Shown: positions 24,684-37,707 of the stretch, piece by piece | Numbering within the stretch: the first letter of the stretch is position 1 | How the letters are laid out: every line of letters begins with the position of its first letter | From: Alentia gelatinosa | Lineage: Eukaryota > Annelida > Polychaeta > Phyllodocida > Polynoidae | Direction: 5' to 3' | Assembly (NCBI GenBank): GCA_950022655.1 | Contig: OX465581.1 | Span: 108,917,125 to 108,981,124, forward strand | DNA: 64,000 bases | The notes under the pieces: model-generated | What the model was told of the DNA's origin: nothing | Seen by the model: the letters and a program-made list of their open reading frames with translations, nothing else | Databases searched by the model: none | Position numbers and translations under genes: made by a program

Positions 24684-25800
24684 TTAGAGATCTTGTAGTT
24701 TACAGCTCTTGTTGCAGTCATATACTGATGTCCATAAGTGGGTATGTTGTGTTAAATTCTGAAGGTTGTATGCTTTATTCTGCAACAACAGAATTGGGAG
24801 AGCCAGATAAGGTATCTTCCACTGGTGGGATAGGAAATTGCTAGTACAATCAAACTCCTTGCTCGTAGCCTCAAAACATTGAGCTGGTGGAGAAGAAGAT
24901 ACTAATCTCATTGGTGGTCTTGAAGTGTAAGATCTCAGAGCATTTGAAAAGTCTTTCTCTTGAGCTGTTCTACCAGTCACTGTTAATAATTCCGTGCTGC
25001 AGCAATCAACACCCTTCAGGCATGTTACACTATCAAGCAGATTCGAGAACCAAAGACAGGGAGGTAAAAGATTCTTACCAAATACTCCAATGGAGGCACT
25101 GACCATAACATTACAATTGAAACATTGATATGCTCCTTCTGGATTCTAATAAGAAGTGGTTGACCTTGATCTTAACAGAGGAGCATAGAGTGCTTCAGAA
25201 CAAGGCTCCTGTAATCAGGAGGAAATGCAGCTTTTGGATCTTGCAAGATCTGAGGCAGCAGAATGAGAGTTTCCATAAAGTGAAAGGGACTGTCTCGACC
25301 CTATACCTGGCAGCTGACATGTATAACTTGTAAAGCATTTTATGTGAGATCAAGGATTATAACAAATGGCTTTACAAGAACAAAATCCATCATCATTACT
25401 GGTTTCAAATACAAAGGTGTGATGACCTGCAATGTTCCTTGACATTATGCTGTTCAGCTGACTTTACAGCATCATTGTCTTCAAGTTCAGTGCGTTGTAT
25501 GTCAGAAACTGAGGATTATATACTCAAGAAGAGCTCTGTCAGAGGCAAAATATGTGCTTCTTCAAACTTGTACTAGAGTAAAAAACCACCCTCTCACATC
25601 CTCATGAAAACCTTGTTTTATGGCTCTTACATAGGCTAAGATGACATTTCTTACCAGTCTGGTGGCCCAAAAGAAACACATCTGTCTTCCAGAAAAAAAA
25701 CTTTGTGTAGGTCCACGGTGTGTATTGATTACAGATATGAGTCACTTATGCGAGGCCCTATTGCCATAATGAATGAAAGTCTCATCAAAACCTATCATAC
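24684..25800 (-). pseudogene. Possible decayed coding remnant, family unknown
   Basis: A 140-codon minus-strand open frame (25106-24684) includes TGRTAQEKDFSNALRSYTSR. Protein-like fragments appear in shifting minus frames further right, for example GFDETFIHYGNR near 25750-25800 and SVSDIQRTELEDNDAVKSAE near 25470. Stops and frame changes break any long product. I do not recognise a family; a dead transposase or a retrocopy is possible. This rests only on fragment appearance. Confidence 0.2.
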
Positions 25801-28800
25801 AGACTATAACTTTCCACTACGTGAACAACATATAGCCATCATCTTTGCTTTATTTTTAAGCCAGAAATAAAACTTCAATATCAACAAAGGTCTTATTTAG
25901 GGAATATCCACAAAGGGAATCTTCTGCAATCTCTTTTAATATTTCACAGTTACTTCTTGCTTCGCAGAGTTTAGTAACTGTCAGGTATACGTGCATGTAT
26001 TTGATAATGGCTTCTACACAACGAGTGATGAGGTGAGGCGTGAAGGGTAAACAGAGACCTGTGATGGGAACAGGTATTATTAGTAATAATGTTTGAAAAT
26101 AATATGTGAGAAATGCATCGAAGGTGACTCTGGGCTAATTATGGGTTGCTAATATGCAATTAGACACATGTGTCCTATATTAGGGACGCGGTGTTAGGCT
26201 TCCTTGTGACTTAATGTGTTCAAATGACAGTGCATTTAAAACTCATGAGCATCGTCAGTTCGATAACTAGGTTATACATTAACCCTGACTACTGCCGCTT
26301 CACGATAATCTCTCATACTCAACTGGGGTTACTTAAAGACTAGATATCTCTGATCTTTGAATTATTATCCAGAAACTGCCAGTAAGGATAGGTGTATTAT
26401 AAGGTCTGACAAAATTTGCGCCCATGCTTTTATCTGCATCTGATTTCATTCCTCTAATCCCGGTTCCTTCCCGTCTGCACCGAGAAGATCAAAGCAGTTC
26501 TCATGTTGAAATTGGCTTCCTTTGAAGAGAGCATCTTTTTAGCGGGATACAAGTCATTCTTAACTCGCGCCGGGCATCATGGCCCATTATAATGCTACGT
26601 CTATTAGTAACAGTGAACAAAAGATATAACGGGCAAACTGGCCTCTACGTGATCTTTGCGTGTGTCAGTGACGTATTTCTCACGGCAGGTCACATGCTAC
26701 GTCATGGCATTCACGTGACGCGTAATTAATGTGAGCCTCCAAAGCCTAAGGCCATCCCTCAGAGAAAAAAAGTTTATGTCGTTAAAGTCACTTAGGTTAC
26801 TGACATTTTTTCTGTAAGAGCATGATATGTACATGAAATAAGAAAAAATAAGGTGAACCTCGCGGCAATGAATTATTCTAGCGTACCTATTGGTAAGGGG
26901 TAGGACGTAGATAATGGATATGTTGACACTCCTATCCCTGATCTGTTTAATTATTTATTCTAGTGCATAAAGACACTAATTCTTTCTGGTTAAATCGATC
27001 GTACTATTTTTTTGTTGGAATATCTCTGCCCCCCTAGTTGGGAAATGAAGGGGAAAGTGTGTCTGGATAAATAAGGCCTAGTCGTATTCGCATTCTACAA
27101 TACCATATTCCTCTGGTACAACAGATTTATATAGACAGTTTAAAATATTTGAAGAGCGACCAACAGCAGTCATCAAAAGCTGAGTCTATAAGGTGTGCAT
27201 GACGGGGAGCAATATGGCTTCTGGATCTATTCACAATACATTCCGTATTAGAATGCCGTACGCTATTTGGAAAGCTTTTTAGGAAGGGCGATTAAAATAG
27301 GTTCTGTCATGGCACAAGATTGAACAGCGCAGATGTCCCAGAACAATACATAAATAAAATACCTACACTGAAAGCAAAAGGAGCTTAAATACGACTTGGT
27401 TACAAATGGAATAGATTTATCATTCGCTTTAGGTCATTCTTCTCACGTTCTGCAGCATACAAAACAGTCTTCTTTACATTTGATTGCTTATTGCTAGTCG
27501 TGATGAACATAAGAAAAAAACGTTAATGATATATTCCTCAAGTAAAGTCTAACTTAAAGTGCAGTGGATCTCATTGTATCATTGGAGGCATAAGACAGTA
27601 TCTGCTACCAAATATGGCTAATTGCATAGATATTTATAATCTACCAAATGTGAAATACATATATATTCAGAGTGATTTTCTACCATCGTCCTGTGGTCGG
27701 AAAGTTGGATTTATGTTCACGGTTACTGTGTTTGACATAAGGTTGAGAGAAACGTCACTGAAGCATATTAGGAGGAATTATCATATATTCCATCAATATC
27801 CATAGGTAGTAGCAGTAGACTTGAATTAAATCAAACCGATTATTGGTATTTTAAAGTTTGAGGGATGGATACAAGAAGTAAGTCCATATTTGAGGCTGAT
27901 TTGAAAATAAGACACTAAATTCCTATATCAGATCAAAAAGAGACATATAAAGATCACGTTTTGTAAAGGGTCTCATCTCTATTTGTTATCAATGAATCTT
28001 ATCTGAGCCTCAACTTCCTACACTAGACAGCACATGATTGCCTAGAAGTCTAAGGTTATAACACCCCTATCGCTTTGTATTGGCGCCTCATCTTGCCGGC
28101 AAACAGCAATCAATATCTCCTCAGGACTGAGAGGTACGCCACTAGACTGATATGAAACTATATGTAGCCGTCACTGGTAGCTTTGGGATTCTTTTGCCTC
28201 ACTGGCAGCTATATGCTGTTTGAAAATAAAAATATTGTCAAGCCTGAGGCAGTAGACATCTGATCAGACCCAGCTGATCAATGCCCGGTATTCTTGCACA
28301 AGGACAGTATACGGCATCAGACACTTGCGGTCTACGACATAGACCCTGTGACAGATTGTTGTAGGTGCAGTTATCCTCCAATGAAATAAGTTTTATTGCT
28401 TTCAGAATTGTATTAGAATCGTGAGTCAAAACCACCAATTCTATATATATCTGTTGAAGTCTACGGATGAAACAAATCCATTTACGTGAGGTCAAATCTA
28501 TATAAAAAATCTCTAGATCCTATATTCCATGTTTCTATATTTCCTTTAAACATCACCAATATGGGTTGAAGCCTGATGAAGGCCTATTACTGTACCACTA
28601 TCAATCATCAATTATCTTACACAGTAAAATATATTGTAGAGGATGAATTTTACTAGGTCATGAATATTATTTGCAGTCGCCTATATATTTCTAATATAGG
28701 CATCTCACATGTATGCAGACAATCGCTCTCTATTAGCACTACTTTTATGTTTTATACGATCTTTATCATTTTCACTCTTATTTCACTCTTTGGATGCTTG

Positions 28801-31800
28801 TTAGATTCCAGGAAGAAAGAATAATACTACCCCTAATTGCGAGTGAATAAAATACTTTCGCTGGGCTCAACCCCGTATGCTCAAGGTGTTCTTTGTTATA
28901 TAAAGAATTGAGTTTACGTCTCATGACTTGTGACAGGTTTTTAAAGAACACACCACCCCTCTCAGTTCTCAGTGATGGGTGACTAGAGTAGTCTGTGTGT
29001 AGTACTGTTTTTGAAGATAGAAGAGATTGATTTCCGAGTGTAAAAATAAGAAATCACCCGAGGGTTCATTTGTGAAGTGTCTGGCTGCGTCAGTAGTAAA
29101 ACCGCCAGGAATCTCCTCTACTCTACCACATGCTGTGATACCGGGCTGTAACCAAAGCAGTGTTCAATGTCACCTCCCCTTTTGGTGCAAAGGATGACAG
29201 AGATGCAGATAGAAACTGTTATACAATAACGATCTCAGTATTCTTTTGAAAACAATAGACACTCAACTGCGTACTGTTGAAAACAGAACTGGCAACAACG
29301 ATTGGATAAGCTAGAATACAATTAAAGAGTGGGACACAGAGAATACACCAGTTTGATGTCTTGCCCGCCAATATGATAACATAAAGTATTAAGGAAATTA
29401 TGTTTACAAATGTTTCGCCATATGTCATTTTGTTCATGAATAAAGGACAAATATGTTACATACCTCTGCTCTGACCTTTAGGGTGTATTCAGGTTATTTT
29501 ACCATGAAGTAGCAGCTATAAGTACTCCAGAATGGAAATATCTTCTGAATCATTGTTTATGATATTAGTGGCAATGGCAATTACTGCGAATTGCAAATCA
29601 TTGACTTTCGGGGCCACTCCCATATTTTTTTTATATTAAAAGTCGAATCAGTATACAGCTTTTAAAATGAGAATGAGGGGTCTTAGACATACACCTGCCA
29701 AGCAAGCCATGTCAGGAGTAGGGTCATAACAGTTATAAAGTGAACAGATGACAGTATGATTATACCTTTCAGAGGGAAAAACATAGATTCATGCACTCGT
29801 CAGATGGCGTCTCAGAACTAAAATAGCCACAGTATATCTTCTTTTGATTGAAATCATGTGAGCACCAACCTTGTTCACCCTTTATTTCAAAGGGGTCTGA
29901 AGAGAAACTGTCTTTATTTAGAAATCTGTATCTCGTGTTGTATACCACGTACGGTATCCCAGGAAGCACTACACAGGTGTGCCGCCTATGAATAGTTCTC
30001 AACGAGTGTGAATGGCACTGAACATCGATCCTTGCCGTGGTCACATGTTTCATGATACATCAAGAAATAAGGCATGAGACATTCACTTTGACCCCTGATT
30101 TCAATGGTAGCCATAAACCAGAATCACGCCGAAAGTAAGCGTGAAATAATGGGAAAATGATGATGTTAATCAGTTATACTTTTTGACCTATGGTGGGGAA
30201 GGCTTAGCTTCTAACACAGATCATTCATACATGCATGAATGATCTCCAGTGGGATCATCAATGCTGTCTATTTTTAGGCCCCCGAGGCATCCTGCGTGCG
30301 CTAAAAGAGGTCATAGGGGACGATTCCTAAAACTAGTACAAAGACATTCCCGTGGAGAGAAATCACCTCAGTTGTTCTCAGATTCCCATGAGCGGCATCC
30401 AATCATATCTTCATCTGTCAGAATCCAATGCTCTGTCACTCGTCCTAATTCTCAGGGCATGCCTTGGCCATGACAGGAGAGCTTGGTGTAAGATTGAGAG
30501 GAGCGAACACTCAGGACGGGCTTTAAGAAAGGCTTGAAGGCGACCTGTCGGTGTTGTTATCGCCTGTCTTTGAGGAGTGACGTCAGTTGGATCTGACATC
30601 CTGCCCACTCTCCAGGGGGCAGGGAACATGCGCAGAAGACAGGATCAGGAAATGGACCCGACCTTTTGAAAACTGACACCCCATTAGTGTTTTCACATTA
30701 CCGCACCCTGTGCATTCCAACCACGGTACTTCCTGTCTCATTTACTGGGTTTGAAGCACCTAGTGTAACTTTAACAAGAATTTCTGTAAAGAGAAGGCTC
30801 AACCAGAGACAAAAAACATAAAATAAGAATAACAGGTATTGTTTATTTCCTGATAGAATAAAATGTTTTGGATTTTTGATAATCCTTCATCAGTTAGAGA
30901 TGACATCAGTGATTTGGTCAGAATATATCAATTATTGAGTTGATTGAGAATAATTAGGTTGGTTGCTTAGAAACTAATAAAGGTTCAGGGTCATTTGATA
31001 TGTAACAGGTGTACTTTTAGATTGATTCAGTTCCATTTACTTCATCATTGTATAGTTAAACAAATAACCGGATAAGAAACCAACCAATCAAATATCCCGG
31101 GGATAATAGAGTTTTGATTCAGCCTCGGCCCACATTATCTCTATAGATATAAGTCTCTTTATTTACATGATTCCACAGAGCCTTTCGCTCACCATGCTGT
31201 AGCTTAATTTGGAACCGTCTTCATTAATCTAGGATAGATGATGCAGATCTTTGTTTCCACTTTTAGCGCAGTGTGATAAGGTCGCCTGTCAGCTTTTCAT
31301 CATGACATTTGCACCAGAAAACAGCTGTCTACGTACGCTCTCTTTTCTTTAATTTTCACTTAACAGAGCCAGGCCGTGGTCTAAAAATAGATTGTCCTTG
31401 TTTTGATCCATGGCTTCCGGGTAAGCCTGCGAACCAGGGGATATATGACAAACGTAAACATTTACAAAGTCAGTTCATTCATCATTTCCCTGTAGCAGAT
31501 TATTGACCCTCTGCAGGCCTGCGCCCTCCTCCCAGGCGGATGTTTGGTAACTAGTCTAATAAACTTGATGTATAGCAGGCAGGAGGTAGACAGGCAATCA
31601 GAGATCTAATCCTACTAATTTCACGTTCAATATCTAGCCTGTAGGCATACTAAATATCACCAGTTATACAGGAACTAGACGAAGGTCGTTTGCAAAGTCA
31701 TCTCTATAGAGAGTTAGTTAATGTGTAGATCTAGATTGCGAACGGTATCGTCTAACTTCCGTCGAGATTGCTATATAAAGAAAACTGGGCATGTCCATGC

Positions 31801-32529
31801 TTGACCGTTCTCTTATCTGTTTAAGGGTACCACTTATCCAGGTTCGACTATACCCCGATGGGTCTAGAATGCATTATTTACCTTTAGTTCAATAGAGACC
31901 TATTTTCTCGATCGACATAATCATATACCTGAGCTTGGCATAATGTGATATCCCCGTTCACATCATCATCTTGGATATATACCGAATAGTGGATACTCCA
32001 CCCTTTTGCCCGTGCTCTAGATCTTCTTCCGTCGGACACGCTTCCTGTATTTCTGCAGACTTTGGGTTAAGCTTTCAGTACAGGCCTTCAACATTTCAGG
32101 AGTCTTTGGCCTAAGCTTTGAATACATGTTTCCAGCATTTTAGCGGACTTTGGGTTAAGCTTTGAGTACACGACTCCAGCATTTCACCAGAATTTGGGTT
32201 AAGCTATGAGCGCGAATGGCGATTACAGTGCGAGCTCCATTGCAGTGTGTTTGTTTTTGGGGGTGAGGGTGGAAGGTGAATATCAACAGGACATATATAG
32301 GGAGAGATATCTGGGGCGGTAAGATATTCCAGAGGAAGTGTTTGCACCAGGGGCTTGTTAAAATTAAGACGCCGAATTTGGAACGATTCAGTCATTCGCC
32401 TTCATATGTAGGGAACGAACTCCAACAATTAAAGAGTACACGACTCCGGAGGAGAGGTTATCAATTTAGAAAAAAGGTGAGGGAAATGTTTTCATGTATA
32501 GATGACATGTTAACGTAACGAAGCTGCTC
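25801..32529. other. No gene recognised; one palindrome at 30218-30245
   Basis: Long intron stretch without recognisable exons. AGATCATTCATACATGCATG plus its continuation forms a 28-bp near-perfect palindrome at 30218-30245. A CRE/E-box rich patch (CACGTGACG, TACGTCA) lies near 26650-26730. A GC-richer stretch is at about 30250-30720. Confidence 0.35.
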
Positions 32530-32808
32530 TGATAGGTTTTGGTCAAAGTCGTCGTTCTCCACGAGTTTGATGCGGTGTGATATGAACGAGGCAACAGCCG
32601 AGTGATTATCACATAGCATTCAATCGAGTTGCAGAATGACTTCTTTGACCAAAACGAGTTACTATCTGTATTTATCTCACCCCTGTACACACTAAAAGAA
32701 TGGAAAACAGGATATAGACCATGGAGAACGGACTGGAATACTTGTAGGGGCATGGAGAACGAGTTCCCAATGTTAAGCCCATGGACATTTATTCCAGGGG
32801 TGGGATAA
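32530..32808 (+). mobile_element. Nested-hairpin element A6
   Basis: Hairpin 32530-32668: GTTTTGGTCAAAGTC pairs with GACTTCTTTGACCAAAAC and GATGCGGTGTGATA with TATCACATAGCATT. The apex is AACGAGGCAACAGCCGAGTGA. The module runs 32672-32808, from TTATCTCACCCCTG to CAGGGGTGGGATAA, with AATGTTAAGCCCATGGAC. The 8-mer GGAGAACG is at 32723 and 32754 in the module, and its exact complement CGTTCTCC is at 32553 in the hairpin arm. Confidence 0.75.
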
Positions 32809-34402
32809 TGGTACATACTGGCATAACAAGCGCTTATCAAGCTGTGATGTGATATTTGTCCATGTTTGTCCATGTGTCCAGACGAAGATATGGAAGATCG
32901 TCAACTTTGATGAATACCATCTGGTTAATAAGTGAAGTCTTTCCAGGAACCCTGAATCTAATTAATGAACTATGTGCAGGGAATAAGGTAATACAATTCC
33001 ATTACACAACGATTTGCCGGTTCTCCTACAATGACTTTATATATCGGTGTTGGCCTCTGGCAAAACGCGGATTGATATTAACTGATATACCTAAATAGTG
33101 TTGATGTAGATTAGACGATGGCTGTGGAGAATTTTAATGGAGGCTTGAGAGAAGCCAGGTTAGGTGCTTTCACAGACGCTTCAGTGGTCCTCAGTCTTAG
33201 ATTATCACTCACGCCGGGCGTAGAATTGTAATGCGTTTCGTGCGCACCTCATACTTACTACCACTTATCTGTGATCAACGTTAATTATGCACCACAGCAT
33301 ATAAGTATTTTTACACTCGAAAGACTCGCGGCATTGTGACTGTTCTGACTATGCATCACCAGGTATATTGTGGAGTAATTATAGACGTGTTCTTCTGATG
33401 AATTATTTCCTGTGTGGAATAGCATAGATGGGGCGTGGTTTTTGAATGGAAATAGTCTCTTGTTTTTATGTGTATGTTCCCATTTAAGTCATATTGCGAA
33501 GGGATGGGCTTTCATAACACCAGCTCTCTGTAGGCTTCACCAGGTGATAAAGCCAACCGGGTGATCTCATTTCCATAGCAAAGTAAAACATCTTATTTGC
33601 GTATAGATACCTTGTGGGTGACATCGTCACCTCGGCTTAGACCAGAATAAAAAGAATCCATTATTCTGCACCTGCCATGTGCACAGGAAAGCCCTGTATT
33701 GGATTGGCCTTTACATGTTGCACATACATGTACATACTAAGCGGCCACACGGTCAATGCTGCGACTTTACCCACTTCCCCATGACGCCATCTGCCGGGCA
33801 AATACAACATCACGTTTGTCACTTGCCGCATCTGCTGGTTCCCGGAGGGTGGACATTAATGAGGGCGAATCACCGTCATGTTCGGTAAACATGGGCGCCA
33901 GTCGTAACCGGCGGCAACGTCATTCCGCCCTCTAGCGGTTATTCATATCTCCACGCCCGACTCCCCACCTCCCCCACGCCTCCCACAAACACCAAGCCCT
34001 CCCATACCCGCTCATCATGCCCGTGATAAATAATACCCTTCCAGATGACAGATGTGCTCTAGGGCGTTATAACAATTAATATCCACACACTATCCCCTTC
34101 TCGCCGAGGAAGACGTTTGTTTACATCGTCATGAGATTTGACAGATATAAGTTAATCTTTTTTGATAAATTTTAATAGAAAACAAAATGATTGAAAAATA
34201 TGTGTTTCAGGATCATGAATCAAACTGAATGTGTCAAGAAATTTCTCTCTGGAAACTTCCCTCTTGTCAAAGATGTCTCTCCATAGGAAATCCCCTCATA
34301 AGGTCTGTTTCAATCGGAAGACAAAAACGGAGTAGTTTTTTTAGTTCTCCCAATAGCCCATTTACATTTGCGTAAGCAGCGCTTAAGGTCTGTCCGTAGT
34401 TA
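32809..34402. other. No gene recognised; GC-richer patch 33640-34060
   Basis: No exon or repeat recognised. The patch has GCCATCTGCCGGGC and related motifs and might be a conserved non-coding element, which I cannot test. Confidence 0.3.
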
Positions 34403-37400
34403 ATGACTGTATATCCTTGCTATTTATTACGCATTGATATTGTACTGCACCTTTCAACGTCTGCACCTTGTATATTTTCTGATTTCTTCGTGGTGAATCA
34501 AATCATATTGAGCGACTGGCTGGAGTATGTTCCCTTTAATAAATCAAGTACCTTTAGAATTTGTAATGTTTTATATTCTACCCGATGAGCTGGAAGGTTT
34601 GAAAGGGGATATCTTTCTCAATGTAAATATACATAGCCTCTATGCAAAATTAGATCAAGTAATACCTATCTTTCAAAAATGCACCTACATAACGGTTACT
34701 GAATCATGGCTGAAAGACAAACATGCACCATCCTTACTGAATGTACCGAATCTATTCATAACGAGACTTGATCGCAATTACGATTATGAGAAAATAGGAG
34801 GAGGTGTTGCCTTGTATGCCCGAAATCATCTGCAGCCGTACCTAACGTGTCATAGAGAATATAGTGAGTCAACGGAACAATATGAGATATTAACATGCAG
34901 CATTAAAGAACCCAACAGAAAACAAATTTTAATTGTGTCGGTATATAGGCCACCCCACAAAAATGTTAAAGCTTGCTATAGTTATATAGGCATTATACTA
35001 CAGGATCCCAGATTTAAAAATTACGAAGTGTGGGTATAAGGGGATTTTAATGTAAATACCAAAACTAGAATGAGTCCTAAATTTAGAGTGTTGAAAAACT
35101 TTTTAAATAGTAATAATTTAAGTATGCTGGAAACATCAGAAACATTTATATTTGGTAGGGGTAAAAGTACATTAGACCATTTTTATACAAATAGCAAACA
35201 TGTCAAAGCATCGGGAAACCTGAATCTCTATATATCAGATCATATACCTATTTTCGCGCAGCGAAAGTATACACGACTGCAAACTGAAGTAACAAAAATT
35301 ACAGGCAGAAACTTAAATAACTTAGATGACGAGTCCATACGAGATCATATGAGGCAGTACATACCTCCAGTGGAAATGGGAGCTGACCTCAACTTACATC
35401 TCGAAAATTACATAGAAGTACTGATAGACAAAAGGTGTCCCTTAAGAGAATACACACGGAAAACGAAAGGAGGACTTGAGTTGCCAAAAAGTATAAATGA
35501 AATCATAAGGCGTAGAGCAAACTTAGTGAAAATGCTCTCAAAAAGCACCTCAGTAGATCGCTCTGTACTACGGGAAGTAAGACACCTACGAAAGAAAATA
35601 AATATAGATATCCGAAAACATAGAGCAAAAATTCTGCACAATCAACTAACTGAATGTAAAGGCAACCCAAGGAAAACATGGCGTCTTATAAATAATGTGT
35701 GGTCCCCACAGAATGATAATGCAAGTCTATACTTAAGTATAGGACAAAGTCGAAATATGTCCCAAATTGATATTGCAAATGACATGAATGACTTCTTCAT
35801 AAACATAGGTCCTAACATACTAGCACTTTTAGGGGATGTAACAGTGGAGACACAAATAGTCACTACAGATCATAAAAAAAATAAAATAGAATTGGACACA
35901 GTGACAAACGAAGATACAATAAAAGTAATAAGAGACTTAGAATCAAACAAATCAACCGGTATAGCACATTTAAACTCTATGCATTTAAAACGATTACTAC
36001 TAGGAAACCCCAACATCACTACCACACTTGTAAACACTGTAATAACACAGGCAGAATTTCCAAATTCTTTAAAATTGGGAGTAATAACTCCTCTTCCCAA
36101 ACCTGGTGACCCAACATTAAATGTAAACTGGAGACCTATAACGGTAATACCAATGATGTCGAAAATAATTGAAAAAATCGTCCAAACACAACTAATGACA
36201 CATTTAATAAAAAACAATATGATAAATGAAAACCAATATGGTTTTATGCCGGGCAGATCAACGGGCCAAGCCATCTTTAGTCTAATAAATACCTTGTTCC
36301 TAGGAATGAATGCAGGAAAAAAAATGCCTTTGCACTTTCGTCGACCTCAAAAAGGCCTTTGACAGTGTCTGTCATAAAATATTATTCAAAAAACTAGACC
36401 AATTAGGACTAAATGATAGCTTTTTAAACTTGATTAAATCATACCTAAAGAAAAGGAACCAATCAGTTAAATTAGGAAGTGTAACATCAGGAATGCAAGA
36501 CGTAACATGTGGAGTACCACAAGGGTCAGTGATCGGACCTACTTTGTTTATAATTTTTATAAACGACGTATTTAAAAGGATCCGCAATTGTCAAGCATTG
36601 ATGTACGCAGATGATCTGGTGCTGATATCAGGAGACAAAAACGAAAATTATGTACGAAATGTTATGGATAGCGATTTATTAAATATTTGTGACTGGTTTA
36701 CGGAACATAAACTACTTATAAACACCAAAAAAACAAAGCAGATGTGGGTAGGAAGAAACTTAGATAAAGTAATCCTACCGGTAAATGATATACATGATGA
36801 ACCTATAGAAAGGGTCCACCGTTTTAACTACTTAGGAATTTTAATAGATAGCCAACTAACCTTTAAGTTCCAAGTTCAAAAAATAATAAATGAGTCCCGA
36901 TTAAAAATGCAAAAGCTACGACTATTAAAATACCTACTACCAAAAGAAATTATGGTAATGATCTTAAAACAAACGATACTTCCAATTTTCGACTATGTAG
37001 ATTTCATCTATGTTAGCTGTACCAAAGAGGATCAACGGTCACTTGACAAATCGTTTAATCAATGTATGCGTACTACCCTTGGTGTACGAAGAGCAAGAGA
37101 AAAACCAATAACAGAGCTATATAGCGAGTGTAAAATAAGGCCACTTAGGTATAGGAGACTGCTACATCTAATGATGCACATATACTGGTGGTCATATGAC
37201 CCAAAGCATCATAAACAAAGTACAAGGAACACACGAACCTCAAACAAAATTGTCATTGACAAAGCATACCCAAGAACTGAAAAATACAAACAGTCACCTC
37301 TTTATGTAGGGATCGATATATGGGACAAACTCCCTGAAAGTACCCAGAAGACCTTTGATAGCTCATACTTTAAACTAAGGGTAAAAGAGTACTTACTGGA

Positions 37401-37707
37401 AAATCTGTAATTATAACACGAAAGATGGGAATATATTACCCAGCCAGTCGAATAAACCAAAATGGCAGGAAAATTTCCTACTTAACTGAAATTTTTCTTC
37501 CTTTATAGATTTACTGTATTAAAAGACATCATACTCACCTTTGTACTGTCCTGTACTGTCCTGTAATGTCTTACCCAGTTTTGAAATACTGACCTCCTAT
37601 GGAGTGTCATCGCTCTGTATATACTGTTGTTTACAGCTGCATGTAAAAACGCCAAATACACTGGTGAATGTATGCTACTTATCTGAATACAAAAAAAAAA
37701 AAAAAAA
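34403..37707 (+). mobile_element. Non-LTR retrotransposon (LINE), nearly full-length ORF2, inactivated
   Basis: One coding region with an apurinic-like endonuclease and a reverse transcriptase is followed by about 280 bp of 3' UTR and a run of 17 A (37691-37707). ATGACTG occurs at 34403-34409 and again just after the A run (37709-37715), a possible short target duplication, so the 5' end is tentative. It lies antisense to the host transporter gene in its giant intron. Domain order and motifs fit the CR1/L2/Jockey-like group; I cannot fix the clade. Confidence 0.85.
34527..37410 (+). pseudogene. LINE endonuclease-reverse transcriptase, one stop and one frameshift
   Basis: The first block (34527-35039) has the endonuclease start: LNVNIHSLYAKLDQ, TESWL, SVYRPP. 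An in-frame TAA at 35037-35039 interrupts it just before GDFNVN. The same frame then continues through the endonuclease SDH motif (SDHIPIF, about 35237) and the RT fingers (NWRPITVIP, YGFMPGRST) to about 36320. At the A-run 36317-36324 the reading shifts to the 36310-37410 frame with FVDLKKAFDS, GVPQGSVIGPTLF, YADD (36604-36615) and YLGI. The catalytic motifs are intact, so the copy is fairly young. It would copy LINE RNA by target-primed reverse transcription. Alternative: the stop and shift are sequencing errors in homopolymer context, likelier for the shift than for the stop. Confidence 0.9.

Noticed and set aside
32466..32873. 135-codon minus-strand ORF
   Set aside because: It overlaps hairpin element A6 and has no recognisable domain.
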